Positions 1 through 14,100 of a stretch of DNA of 64,000 nucleotides are shown here, one piece after another. Source of the stretch: Sipunculus nudus (Eukaryota > Annelida > Sipuncula > Golfingiida > Sipunculidae); assembly GCA_026874595.1 (NCBI GenBank), contig CM049314.1, positions 33,736,229-33,800,228 of the forward strand, given 5' to 3'. The notes under the pieces are model-generated. The model was not told the DNA's origin. It saw only the letters and a list, made by a program, of their open reading frames with translations, and did not search any database. The translations under genes were made by a program, and so were the position numbers. How positions within the stretch are numbered: the stretch's first letter is position 1; the number at the start of each line of letters is the position of its first letter.

Positions 1-689
1 CTATCTGTTCCTTCACTCACCTGAGCCTGTCCAAAATCTATCCTGTTAAACCTGTACTGGACAGACTCTGTTGGACGTATGTTCTGAAATGATGAACATA
101 TAGAGTTACAAATGATGAACACACAGAGCTAACAACATGATTATTGAGCAGGCAACATGATGAATGTACAGTTAACTATTACGTGAACAAAAGGTAACAA
201 AGGTTAAACAACTAACAAGAAGTTCGTAACCATCAGGCTCTTAAATTATGAATATCAAGGAAATAAAATGTACACAAAGCTAACAAGAACCCTGATAGTT
301 TGATTAGAGACTGGTCTGGTATATCACAAGGTGTATTTGGAATACAAAAAGAAATAGTATATTCACAACATCTGTAAGCATGATAAATGTGAGAAGAAAA
401 CTGAGATGAAAAGTTAAACAAGTCCATTAAAAATCCTGTTCACTGTTAATTATGAACTTTTGATCTTCAGACATTAGAATCAGCGGGGTTCTTAATTCAG
501 GTATTAGTCTCACAAATGTGAATTTTGAATGAAATAATTAAATTGAGTTTATCCACTAAAAACCAACTTGTCAATGTCAAAAAGTTTGACCTTTGACCCT
601 TATTTAGATAGACATCTTTATCCTTGGATGTGTTACAACACTGGTAAGTGTTAACTTACACTTCTCTTAAAAAGAAGGAAAAATATGTA

Positions 690-1045
690 ACAAGAGCACA
701 GCAAGAGGGCACACATAATATGCCTCTGTTGATGGATATTTAAAGCGAGTTTCCTGAAAATCCATAAAGTTTTTGGTTAAATCATCACAGCAACACCCAA
801 GTCTGGTGACCCTAACCACATGTCGATTTTGCTGAGAGTCAAACTCAGACAAGTTACTATTTTGGTTAATATTTATAGTCTACTGAGTTTCATTAAATCT
901 GTCGTATTACTGATAAGGTATCATGGTGACATCACAAAGAAGCCTGATGACCTCTGACCTCAATACATATGCATTAACAGTTTCATGAAAGTTCGAAGTC
1001 AGTAATATTAATCTGATCCTTGGTAAACTATCAAAGTGACACTAA
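690..1045. repeat. Modular dispersed repeat (first of three in this window)
   Basis: Contains phrases shared with 4420-4760 and 18690-19095: gagtttcat...aatc, atcatggtgacatcac, tgatgacctctgacctc and aatacatatgcat. The phrases recur at roughly 150-bp spacing. No coding potential. This is the only structure I see in the first kilobase. Confidence 0.45.
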
Positions 1046-1052
1046 AGGTTAA

Positions 1053-1521
1053 AGGCGCCCATTCCCCTACTTTTGAAAAATAATTCATGTGATTTCTTGC
1101 TTCCTCAGTGTATATATATATATATGCTTTAAGGGAAATTTTGTTTGTGAAAAGTTCTTATAAGGCCTTAATAAAGGACGTATAAACTTGTTTTTCAACA
1201 ACATGTTTGAAAACAGGAATGCTGACAAATGGGGAAAAACATGTAACCTAAAAAGGTTGGTTGCATATATGTGGAGGCAGAAAGGTCCCTTGTTGCAAAA
1301 CGCCATTTGCAAATCCATTTTTTTCTTACTTGCTACCAGATGCTCTTGTTGAATTTGTTTTGATTATTTTGGTGGGCCACCACATATTATAAACATGTTG
1401 ATATAAACCAAACAAGCAGCCTGTGTTGGGTGATATCCATGTTTGCTGGCCTATTTTTATGAAAGCTCCAAGGGATTACCTTTAGTTTATAAAGGTCATG
1501 CAGATAGGTGATTGGGCCCCT
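1053..1521 (+). mobile_element. TTAA-flanked MITE, copy 1
   Basis: Flanked by TTAA at 1049-1052 and 1522-1525. The ends are imperfect inverted repeats (AGGCGCCCATTCCCCTAC and, reversed, AGGGGCCCAATCACCTATC). The interior is homologous along most of its length to the inverted copy at 41245-42066, including the phrase GTTGCAAAACGCCATTTGCA. No coding capacity. The TTAA target suggests a piggyBac-like origin; this is inference. Confidence 0.55.
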
Positions 1522-1909
1522 TTAAAGAACAGATAGACACTGCCCATACCATAAAATGACCTGTCTCAGATGAGTGTATGCTAAAAGGAAGAAACTGCAG
1601 ATAGGAGCACCAGTCTCATGCAGCAGCTAAAATTTTACAGCTATTTTTCAGTGTCTGCTCTCATGGTAGAATTGTCTGCATCTGTCTGCTATTTCTGCAG
1701 ATTTTTCATGACTGTGTAAGAAATTTTGAACATCTTCAGTTTGTGTTTCTGTCTTAATTCATGTCTGGCTGTATTGTTGCTAAAATGTACTTTGTTTTTA
1801 GATTTAAGATTTCTGCATACAGCTGGATGGCAAGCTGATTATAAACAGCCAAGTGGTATATTCCTGCATGAACAAACATTAGTTAAGTCTAAAAACTTCA
1901 TTAAGCTAA

Positions 1910-2189
1910 TCAACTGTGAATAGACTTTAGTACCTTTATTTGTTCAGTGATGCTTTCTTGTCGCTGTTGCTGGTTTGGAGCTCGACCCCTACGACCTCTG
2001 CCTCTCCGACCTCGGCCTGCTCCTCTGGCCTGTTGACCTTGACCCCTGACTGTGACCTGAACATCATTTATGTTAGAGTCTGCGTATGAGTGACTGAGAT
2101 TCTGTTCTTGCTGCATTTGTGATGCTGGACGTCGGATGCGGGGTGCTCTGGGCCTTCCCATAATCACCTGTACATCACCTTTTCTTGTT
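1910..2189 (-). CDS. FYTTD1: FYTTD1-like exon 6 (terminal coding exon)
   Basis: The acceptor is gtttttaattatag. It encodes TRKGDVQVIMGRPRAPRIRR, then a linker, RGAGRGRRGRGRRGR, and the end SITEQIKVLKSIHS before TGA. The last helix-like segment fits the conserved C-terminal end of UIF. The AATAAA hexamer at 1935-1940 lies inside the coding region 22 nt before the stop. I did not locate a clear poly(A) signal in the 1.9 kb downstream. Confidence 0.82.
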
Positions 2190-5100
2190 CTATAATTAAA
2201 AACAAAAATAGCATAAAACTGAACAATTTTCAATGCTAGCTTAAATAAGGATATGAACATTGCTTAATTTCACTCTGGTTTGGACTACATGACGGGGCAG
2301 TAATCACATGCTTTCTCTCCTGCTTTTCCCTGGTGTTAACCAGGCCCGGTGAATACTGCACCTGGAGGTCCTTGGGGGTGTAATACCACCCAGGAACCCT
2401 CAAAAGGCACACTTATTTAAGTGAAACATGGTGGTTGGGCACGGCCTGCCTAACCCTGGGTGGAGGCCTACCATGAAAAATCTCACCATCATGGCTGAGA
2501 CTGAAACTCACAATCTCCCAGCTTAAACTCCTGTGCTCTACCCCTGAGCTACAGAAGCTGGTGGGTTTTATATGTAAATCAAAATAAAGAAGTCCTAACC
2601 TACAAAAGCATGAATCTCTGAGGTTCTAGCGAGAGTTTACCATTTTGCCTTGGGGTACACTCCATAAGCAGCGGTTACGCTGTGTTCAACCATTCACAAC
2701 ACCAACCGCTGCAAGAAACCACCGTTGCCAGTCAAGTTTGGCCACAAGGCGCTGCTGTCTCTGGGGAATTCCCCCTGTGTAATATTTAACCAATCATATT
2801 GCAGGCATGATCAGCACAATAGATGCTGTTTTACAGGTCGATTTGCACTGTGGTTGAATGTGCTTGGTAGCACAGATGTTTTCCACCACCCTTTGGTATA
2901 CACACGAAGCAATTATCACCTTTAAAGACAGTCTCTATACTAACTTGATTTTTTGGCCTGAAGTCAGTTATCTCCCACTGTTTGCTTATTTCCTCTCTTG
3001 CAGTGCCGAATGAGTTTGGCATAGATGCAGCCATGTATGTTTCCACGCTGAGCCAATCAGATTTCTTTTAACATTTTTGCATCTTTGTTTACACACTTAA
3101 CCAATCAGATTTTAGCTTTTCCAGCAAAAACTGACTGGGTCCATGGTATCTTGCCAAACCTGAAGATTCCTTCTTTTTCTCACAGAGAGAGAGATCACTC
3201 GTTGTGTTCAGAGCATAGCCTTGGGGGTACTGGCAGTATATGAACCAAGGACCTTCAGTTCCGAAGGCCAAGACTCCATCAACAAGGGTAAGTCCTACCC
3301 CTCACATGTATAAAATTATTATCTCTCATACATTTGGATTACTTCATTCAAGTATATAAACAAGGCCATATGAGAGGCAGCAGAGCCAGAGATGGTGAAT
3401 ACTCAAAATCACACGGAGACTTAGTTACATTCCTATGGGAACCCTGTTTGACCACTCCTTGGTCACAAAAACTATCACTCCGTAGCTAGGACTCCAAAAC
3501 AGGGAGCAAAATTGGCATTACATACACATTAAAGATTTGTGACTTGATAGAACCTGCATTTGGAAAGTCTATAATTTGACAACTAACATAATGGAATGTA
3601 ATGATTCCTGTCTGATTTTATGCCAATGAATATAGTAAACAAAGTGATCATATCTGACAATTAAAATTAAAACACTAATGACTAATGTGAAATGTCACTG
3701 CTAACCATTGTCAATCCATAAAATAGTCAATGGGTTAACACACACTGTAATCAGTTTTCCTAACATTATTAAAGATATTTCTTTACTTTTGCATCAAAAT
3801 CATACTATGAGTAATAGTCTATGAGTTCTGAAAGGATACTATGATAAAATATGCGAATTCTGTAAAAACCGGATGTCACTGCCAAGTCTAATGTCATGTG
3901 ATTGCATACTAACTGGTCATTGGTCACACTGATGGTAATGATTGTCATGTGATTGCATACTAACTGGTCATTGGTCACACTGATGGTCATGATGCCTCCA
4001 CTTCCTCCCTCAGTGACCGTTGTCCTTCCCCATCTGAACAAAAAAAGATACATCAGATAAAATCCCAGCATGCAAGTTTACTTAATCTAAACAATACCCC
4101 CTTTATCTTTACAAGAATATCACTTTATAATGAAAGTTTTTAATTATCCTCTTTATATTATTAAAGTAATATATTTCTGACAACATTATCTTCTAATACA
4201 CACAATAATCTGAACAAGCTGTGACAAGAGGTGTCATCTGAATAAACATTAAATATTTATCATCTGCAAAATTCTGGATTATCAGATTTTTCATCAAATA
4301 TCACATTGGACATGCTTGGATTATAATTATTAAATATTTCAGTTGATCCCCCATGTTATCAATAGGTGGATATAACAATAGCACCACAACATGCATAACA
4401 GGCCAGTCTTGTGACCTCTAATATCATTAAATGTGAGTTTTGCTGAGAAATAATTTAGGTGAGAAACTGTATTGGTTAATACTTATACTGAGTTTAATCA
4501 AAATCCATCATACTCATTTTAAGTTATCGCAGCAACACCAAATTCTGATGACCTCTGACCTCATTAAATATGCATGAATTTTGCATGGAATAAAAATTAA
4601 CTGATATATTATATTGGTAAAATACTTCTATTGAGTTTCGTAAAAATCCATTGCAGCCAAGGTAAAGTTATCATGACGACACCTAAGTTAATGAACGGAC
4701 AGACAGATGGAGGTATACCATAAAAAGTCCCATCACGGACAAGTGTACAAAAATAAGCTGTAAAGGAATGGGCTCCTTTTATGTTATATTCCTGAATGAA
4801 TACATTCCTGATGTGTTATATTCATCTCACCTCCTCCTGCCCCTGTTCTGCTGTGGCTGCTGCTGTTGTTGCTGCAGGAGGATCTGATCAGATCTGAAGT
4901 TTCTGTTGATGCGGTTCTTTGGTAACACCTGCTGCCTCTGGACAGCCTGGAAGACAAATTAACCAATCAAATTACAGGAAACCTTTAATTAACCAATCAG
5001 ATCACAGTAAACCTTCACTTAACCAATCGAATAACAGTTGATCACCACCAAGCTTATCCATATCAACCAGAAAAGTCTGGCATCATTATTATCACTTTTC

Positions 5101-8100
5101 CCACAGATACTGCAAGAAAGGAAAATAAGGGTACCTCATGCTAACATCTTTGACACTGATGTTACACGGACAACCAGTATTTAAAGGGACATAATCAAGT
5201 ACAATATTATGCATATTCCTTCACACTATCAGTTCAGTTTTGCTTTATACAGCATTTTCCCAGCAAAACCATCCCACCACACAGTCTCAGTACCTTGCAT
5301 ATGGCTGTTTAAACCTTGTTATGGTTTTTGCATGTTTCTAAACATAGTCCATGTGTGTCTGTTTACCTTAACAAGGCCGCGAGACCTGAGGTCCGATTAT
5401 GAGCCGTGACACGCGATGTTGCAGCTAGCAGGAACATGTATTTCATTTTTCGGCCAAGTAAGTCAGAGCATATCAAGATTGGCAGATGATTTAGCTCAGC
5501 GATGCACAGAGTCCCACGTACTGTGTTTATGTTGACACGTGATTTCGCCTGATCCAATGTTTTTAACACTCCTTTAAAGGAGTCAGCAAACTGTTTTAGG
5601 GCAATATTTTGGCAGGTACAAACTTATTTCAAAGGGAAGAAGCTATTTTTCATGTCTATTCAACATGCTTTATAGATGATTGGTTCCCTTTAAATGGTTT
5701 GTGTCCAATCGAGCTATCAAAATCCTGGTTTTTGAGGAGGCAGCATTACAAGTATACAGTTCAATTTATAAAACAATCTTGAATATTCCTTAATATAAGC
5801 AGAGATCATGAGGTGTGAAATACCTGATTAGTCAGCAAATCTCAATAGTTTCCATTTATTAGTTTCCATTTCAGTTCCAGAGATGTGGTCAGCTTTTTTA
5901 TTTTAATTTTCTTTTATATATGTTATGCAATGAATATTACAGGCCATGTCCTCAGGATCAGGATAAATGGAAACTGATGCTAAGAGTAGCCAGAACCTGC
6001 TCAGGACAAGGGACATTGAACAGGATATGCATGTGTCTATATTTTATTGTACTGGGGGCAGACATATGTGCACAATGTGCATTCTTTCACACTTTTAATT
6101 CATTTTATAACTTGACTGTTGAACTTGAGCTGTGACATGACCATGACGCCTGCCACCCTCAAAAATAGGATAAAATTCCATGGAAAATATGACTTTCTAG
6201 GTGGCTATATAGCCTTGTACATCTGATAAAGACTTGCAAATGAACCCCTTCCAATTCAGATTAACATTAGAAAAGCTATTGAATATACAGACTTTACAAT
6301 GGTCCCGCAAATTTACCAAATTAAAAAAAAAGTAAATGTAAATTCTTGGCAAATACATCATATGGGTGTCCTAACAATCTACAGAAATCCAAATAAATAT
6401 GAAACATGCATGTTTGGTCTCAACAAGGGACCCATGGGTCACGGCGCTCAGCTGTTATATATGATAAAAAAATATGATTAAGAAATGAGGCACTTGCTTG
6501 TTTTGTGTGGAATTAAATATAAGCTGTATTATGAGTTTTGGGTGTTTAGCTTATGTATGATTTTGATAGTATCTTTGAAGACAGGGAAGAGGATTGATTT
6601 CATTTATTTTATTAACAAATGGAGTGCTATTGTCACACAGATTTTGACTTGGCCATTTAACTGATAAACAGCACATATAAGATGAGAGTTTAACTATTTA
6701 TTAAAATTTAATAACAAATATTGTGCCAAATATAATTTTTATTAAAAATAATAAGAGAATCATATGATTATTTAAAATAAATATAACTGAAATGATTATT
6801 AAAATAATATTATAGAATATATTCATGAATGCATTCATGAATACATTTTGAAAGTATCTGCACTGGTATTCAAATACTTTCATTTTTACCTGAATTCCCA
6901 TTCTTATGCAATAAAATTTTATAATGGAGTACATATTTATATTCGTATTCAAATACATTTGCAAAGTATTCGCACCATGTCTGGTATTTATTCAGTTTTC
7001 ACCAAACAATGATGTTGAGAATCCAGAATATACAAAATTCACACATTTAAATAATAATCATAAGTACCTGGTTTTATGGCTTTTATTCATATTAAAAAAA
7101 AATAAATGTAATATATTTATTTTGGACTTATTTCAAATCAATGTACACACTAGACACAGCAGGTATCTAGATTAATATTATCAACTGCATCTTTGTCTAT
7201 CATTAATTTCCTTCATATGATCCCTAATGATTAGTAATGAATAATTTGATTTATTTTTTTATCATTACAATTGAACTGAAAAATACCATAGGTGACTGCA
7301 TGGTGTTATTTGGAATATGTGACATTCTATCAATCGATACAAGATTCTTTTATCATCAGTAACTGCAAGTTAATTTCCTGTTATTATCAACTAACAAATT
7401 CCTTTTCCATTTTTCTTTAATTTGTTATTAAAAACCAATAAGAATTTATTAATTTATTGTTCATTGTTATGTTGTTAAATAAAACTACTAGATGAGTTGG
7501 GTTGGACACCTGGATCAACGGTGGCTGGCCATAAGCTGCCTTGCTGCCCCAGTGTATGCCTCACATCAAGCGTGCATAATTTGATGAAAGGTCAACAAGG
7601 TCAACATACAGGTGACTCAAGAGGGGCTGGAGAGAGCTAAGGTCTGACTTGGTCTCATAAAAACATTAATAAAAGCTACAAATTTTGGCCAATTTCTTTC
7701 AGCTTTCTATTAAACTAAAAAGCTGAAATCCTTATGTGTGCATGATATGAAAGTTATATCAATAGTGCTCACAGGAAACAAACATGCCATGGTCAAAGTT
7801 TGGCAAATTTTAAGGTACTAATTTTATATTTATACTAATAACTTATAAAATTTGAAAAATTCAGAACTAATTTTGGGTATTCAATTTAATCTTGATAAAA
7901 TAATGTTACATCCCTGACAAAAAATCTCTAGCTTCAGCAATCCTCTTGTTAAGGGAGTAAATATATTTCTTGATTTTTTACAAAGTGCATTATGTTTGGG
8001 CCCATAACTTAAAACAATTACGCAATACTGACATCATTTCTGGCATGTGCATAGAGAATGTATAGAAAAATATGTATATTATATATGATTAAAGTCAGAT

Positions 8101-11100
8101 CAGTGGTTTTGATAATAGGCAGTCTTGAAGTGTAACAATGGGTTTTTAATGGAACAAGGGACCTATGGGTCACTGTGCTCAGCTGAAGTTGACCTTGAAG
8201 GTAAAAATCTAAAATAATATCAAATGGAGATGCTGTGTAAGAGGAAGAGGTAATAAAGGCCATGATTGGTTTATATGATTGGTTTGTATTGATGAGCAAG
8301 AAATTGTTGCAAATAATATTTTGTGACCTAACCATGTGTTTCCTAATGTTGAAATTGAAGCATTTGAGCAGTTTGTGAACAAATGATCTGTAATATTACC
8401 ATGATCATTAGTTGGCTTTTTGATTAACTGTTGACATTTCAGTAGTTTACACATTTGTTCAATTGAATCTATTTTTTGTATAATATATATTATTAAATAT
8501 AAATTTTTTTAATGAAATTTATACAGTTGAAATATAACTTATTAACAACATAAAACAGGGCAAACAAAGCCTGATCTCAAATTCTGCTGAGGCAGAAAAA
8601 TAATGAACAAATGTTTGTATTAAATCCTCATTTTTTTATTACATCAATTTTTTTTTATTATAAGTTTATATTTCTATACATTTCCAATATAACATATATA
8701 TCCGAATATAAAAGTTGATTCACAATTCTTAATTGCATCATCATAAATCTCAATCTTGTCAGATAACACCACATCATGCATACAAATGTTTATTTATTTT
8801 TTTTCCACAAAAATATATCTTTTAAATCTGCAAAACAATAAATATCTTAAAATAATACTTGATTTAGATTTCACAATTTTTAAATGTGTCTTTATTTATC
8901 CATAATGTGCTTCATATTTTATAAATTTAAGCATACTGATGGGTTCAATTATATTTGTTAAAATCATTTAAAAGAAAATTGATTTCTTTAAAAATGCCAC
9001 ATTACACAACATTGCATCTTCAGGATTTCACCTTGAATTACCTTTTCAAGGAAAGTTTTTGCATATCGGAGTGGAAACAGCATTACAGTGAAGGAGATAC
9101 AGTGAAAACAATAACAATTACTGCATAACACTTGGTGGATTGGGTTTGCAGGGGGGGGGGGGGTGATTGAGATGGTGATATGAGAATAACTGTACACCTG
9201 TCACAGCAGGGGATCTCCCCCAGTGACTGTAACAAATCAGAAACCCTGGCATAGCTGACTTCCATTGACCTGGAGTGGGACCCTGCATTTGTAATCTGTA
9301 ATCAAAGCAAATGACTACAACAGAGCCTCAAGAAAAAATCAATAACTAGCCTTATTTTCAAGCTTTTATTTTCAACTTTCAGATTTAAACAAATTAAATA
9401 TTTATGTTTACATGCTGTGAAAATTAAATCAATGGTACTAACAGAAAAAAAAGTGCCATGGTCAAAGTTGGGCAAAATTTACGGTACTGATTTTATTTTT
9501 ATGTGAATAACTTACAAAATTTACAATATTCAGATCTAATTTTGGGTAAACAATTGAATCTTAATTAAACATAGTAATATACTTGGGAAAATAGACTCTA
9601 ATTTCAAAATTTTTCATGTTAAGTGAGTAAATATTTTTCCTGATTTTTTACAAAGTCCATTATGTTTGGGCCCATAACTTAAAGAATTTATACTTAATAG
9701 ACTTAATTTCTGGCATGTACATAGAAACTATATAGAGGAATATTTATGGTAAATATGAGGAAAAACATATGAGTGGTTTTGATATTAGGCAGTCCTGAAG
9801 TGTTAAAATAGGTTTTTAATAAAAAATTGAGGTTTTTCCTTAATTTCTCAAAGGAACCAAGTCACAAAGACCCAGTTTTCGGCTTGGTAGGAGATCTTGG
9901 GGACATCTAACATTACGCCAAATTTTGGATTCCTAGGTCTTACAGGCAAGGGGGGGGGGGGGGGTGAAGGAGCTCCACATATCTTGTCATAGAAGAGTCA
10001 TGGGGAAATCTTGGCATTTTAGGCTAAATGGGTACTAGGCCATTTCAAATTTAAGGGCAATCCATGTGATGCCTTAAGAACATAACCACTGGAATTTTAT
10101 TTAACAGTGGCCAATCATATTATAATTACCTTGACCTCCCTTTCTCAATGCCTATTTAGTTTACATAAAACTAATTGTAAAAGAAGTGAAATTATGGATC
10201 TGCATCTATGATTTCAGGATCTACATAAAAGTAAACTGTTTGCAAATAAGATTAAGACAATCGGTAAACCCAGTTTTGGACAAACTGTTGACACTGACCG
10301 GCAGTCCTCGGCGCTGATTCACCACATTTTGTCTGGATGTTTGCTGGATCTGCTGCGTCCCTCTCATTGTCAGTAACTGCTTGGCCTTCCTGACTCTCTG
10401 CTGGATATGTTGCTGAGCTTGTACGTTCCCCTGTCTCAGTGCTGCCAGCCCCGCCCCTCTTCCTCTCCGCCGGATGCCTCGCCCTCTGCCCCGACCTCTA
10501 TTTGAACGTACTGACTGTTGAGACATCTGTTGGTGAAAAGTGAATTATATCAGTTGGTAAGTACAACATTAAAGATTAAACTTGTTCAAGTTTGTCAAAA
10601 CTGTTTGGTCTGGCAGGGCAAAAGGGGTTCCAACAGGGGATCTGGATAATTATTGCACCAAGGAAGGTTTTGTAATAATTAAACTCTTATCATTTCTTTC
10701 CTGAAATGTAGTTTGATAGTAGATGTGGTGGGTCACCACTCTCAATGCTCGAAATCACAGATTGGTCTCTGATGAATTAGCCAATGGTCAAGGTTGGGAA
10801 TAACGGAAACGCCTGATTTCTGAGGTACAGCAATTGGCTAACTGCTCAACCAGCAGCGAAGAAACTAGGAGGGTTAGAATATTGAACATCTCAGGATAAG
10901 TATTTTTTCAACACCAGTTTGTTTCTTTCAGGGTAATGCTTTTCCATGGTAAAACAAAAGTGGCTGAACTGATTCCCACAAAATTTTGTGGGTGATTTGG
11001 ACACGGAATAGGAGAGACCCTATCAAATTTATGTGTAGATCCAAATAATGGGGCAGACCAAGAAGGATATTTGTCTTGATGGAGGTATCTCCTCTAAGAA

Positions 11101-14100
11101 GTGTCATTCCGATATTTTACTGTACATACCTGGGATCCCAGCACTTAATGGAAACAAATTTATCATATCAGTTTGACACAACTTCAATGTTGTGAACAGC
11201 AGTTTCCACAAACACAGTGAATATAATACATTGGTATGTACTGTACTGTGCCATGGTATGTATGTTCACTACTTGTTATGTAATAAAGATAGGTGATTAA
11301 AGGCTGTTCACACAGTTATGTTGTTTGGCCATGAGTATAAACATAACAGACTGGCCATTTCCCCATAAAAGCTGATCAAATTTCCTAACTTTCCTGATTT
11401 CAAGTATATTTCTCTAAGTCTCTAACTGGAAAAGACATTAACTCACAGGTTTTCCCTCATTGCAGTGATGGCCGGTACACAGAATGCTGTTGATTGGTAA
11501 GCAAATAACACTTTCACAATATTAAAATGATGCACAAAATAAATAAAAGATTAATTAATTAAACTTTACATATTAGTGAAGGTACCAAAGCATAATTTTG
11601 ACAGTATCAATCATTCTTACCAGACATGCATGTAATTTTAAATTATTTTGCCATCAAATTTTGAAGGCTGTTTTTGAAATTTTAACTTTTAAAACTGTAG
11701 ACTGGTGATCTAAATACAATGTTAGGACTGCTCTTACCTTTGTATTTGTTTACCAATCCCACCATTTGGATAAGCAAAACTGTCATATGAACCATAATAT
11801 AATAATTCTTGTCATAAAATCCATACCTGTGACTTTGCTGATCCTGGCCTGCTTAACTGAGTCTGTGCTTGGTTTTGTCTTGCCCCTCGTGACCTGATCC
11901 CACCTCGTCCTCGCCTGGCACCTCGCCCTGCAACTCGTCCTGTACCATGTCCTTTTGTGACTACCGCTGCCTGAGATGAGACGCGTCCTCCTCTCTGTCT
12001 TTGTCTGGCACGCCCAGCTCTTCCTCTGAACTGTCGTATGCGACTTTGAGGTCTGACTGGTGTTTGTTTTGGGGTCCTGAGTTTCTTTGTCTTCTTATTT
12101 TGTTTAATAATATCATCTGCAAAAGAAATATAATTGAATTAGTTACATATATCAGCAAAAAGATGAGTTAAAACACTGCAGGGTTGTTAATTTCCAGTAA
12201 ATTTGAATGTTTCCCAGGGCAGTTGGAATTCCTTGGAAATACTGGGAATTACTGGGAACTAAAGTATATTTTTTTAGTTATTGCTCTGACTTCATGATAG
12301 CATAATTGCCTTTGTGACCCTGAAAATGTGACAAAATCAACCAAATTCGAATTTGACCTAGCCCTCCATGAGATCCCTCAGTGGTGTGAGTTTGACTGTG
12401 CCTGTAATTCTTTTGAATTAATGTGCTTACATAGTTTTAGCATGATCACATGTGTCCTTGAAAAATGTTTCAAGGTCATCCATATTAAACTTTGGCTTGC
12501 CATTCATGAGAGGCATTAATGATCTGAGTTTAGTAACTGTGCCTCTAATTCTTTACAAGTTATAATAATTACATATTTTAAGCATGATCGCATCTGAAAC
12601 CTTGAAAAATGTGTCAAAGTCACCAATATTAACTCTTTACCTCAATTTCACTGAGGTGCATCTATGGTGTAAGTATGGTTACTGTATGTCTATTGGTTTT
12701 CAGGTTATTGTGCGAACACAACATTTTTGGCCTTTTGTGACAGCAGGGGACAATTAAAGCACAAAACCTACTGGTATCAGATTTTATGGACCCATCAGTA
12801 AACTATTACTTAGTAACACAATAATAAAAACAAGTGACCCATGGGTCATGACGCTCAGCTGCCAAGCATGACCTGTGACATCATGGACTGAGATTCACAA
12901 CTTCCAGTCAAATTTTGAAGAACCAATTTGCCAATTTGTTGAAAATTTTCTATGACAACAGAAATATATATAACCTATGTCTGGTTAAAACACAGTGATT
13001 TGATGGTCTGAGGAAAATGCATGATTGTTAAGCTATCAGGAACTATTCCAACAGCTTGCTTGAAACCTGTCAGTCTCAAAAGGAACACCATAAAGGGCAA
13101 ATATAAGATCAAAATATATAGCAAAAATCAAGGAAATACATGCAAGAATTATTGAGAAACATGTGCTTCTGTATGAATTTTTATTCAATACAAGCCAACT
13201 GTACTGCACTTTTATAAATGATGGTAATATTTATTCAGAAATATTTAACCCAATCCTTTACAAGATTACATAAATATACATCCAACTGCATTCACTTTAA
13301 CTGTTCTTGAGATAATATGATCAAAAGGAATTAAAAGATGGTTGCCTGGTGGCCATATTGGACTTCTGACAAGTCTGAAATCAGACAACAAACATTCTCC
13401 AAATCGGACCAAACATTAAAGAAAAATTACTGAAACTGCCCTGAAAAAAGAATTTCTAAGGTGGCTAACTGGCAGACATAATGGATTTCCGACAAGTATG
13501 ACATTTGATATCCCACATTCTCCAATAAGAGATCAAACTTGGGGCAAATTATCCAGTAATAAATGCCAAAAATAATTAAAAAGGCATGTCCAGGCCCTCA
13601 TATCAGATTTATAGATATGCAATTGTAAAAAGTTAAGTCCAATATTTTTATTATCACTCTGCTTTTCAATGGGGTCAGCAGGGTAGGTAAACTGCCAAAC
13701 CTGAAAGAAAAGAAATGCAGAAAGCATGACTAAGAGTCTTGAAATAAAACAAAAAGCCATCCTAAATCAAGGTACACATCCACATATTATGAGAACAAAC
13801 ACTTGCTTTTATATGTGGTGATATATATTAAAATATTCAGATATCTAGGAAACTAAGTTTATTGCTAGGATTCCATAAAATAAACTGCAAAATGTTCCCA
13901 TCATCTTATAAATCAGTAGCTAAACCTTAATACTATACTCTCATAGTCTTAATGCCTGGCTGAAGCAGTCTGACAACAGTGTTTTTGTTATGAAGTAACG
14001 AGGTACTTATCACTGAGCCTTATTACTTAATAGGCTGATACAAAAGGGAGTCATATGTCACCAGTGTCACTCACAATTACAGCCACACAGGAAGATGTAC

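Noticed and set aside
2490-2562. tRNA gene on the minus strand
   Set aside because: A and B boxes are visible but the arms do not pair well, and a repeat body follows directly, as in a SINE.
11827-12116. ALYREF identity for the gene with the UAP56-binding motif
   Set aside because: No exon encodes an RRM, while the later exons resemble UIF.
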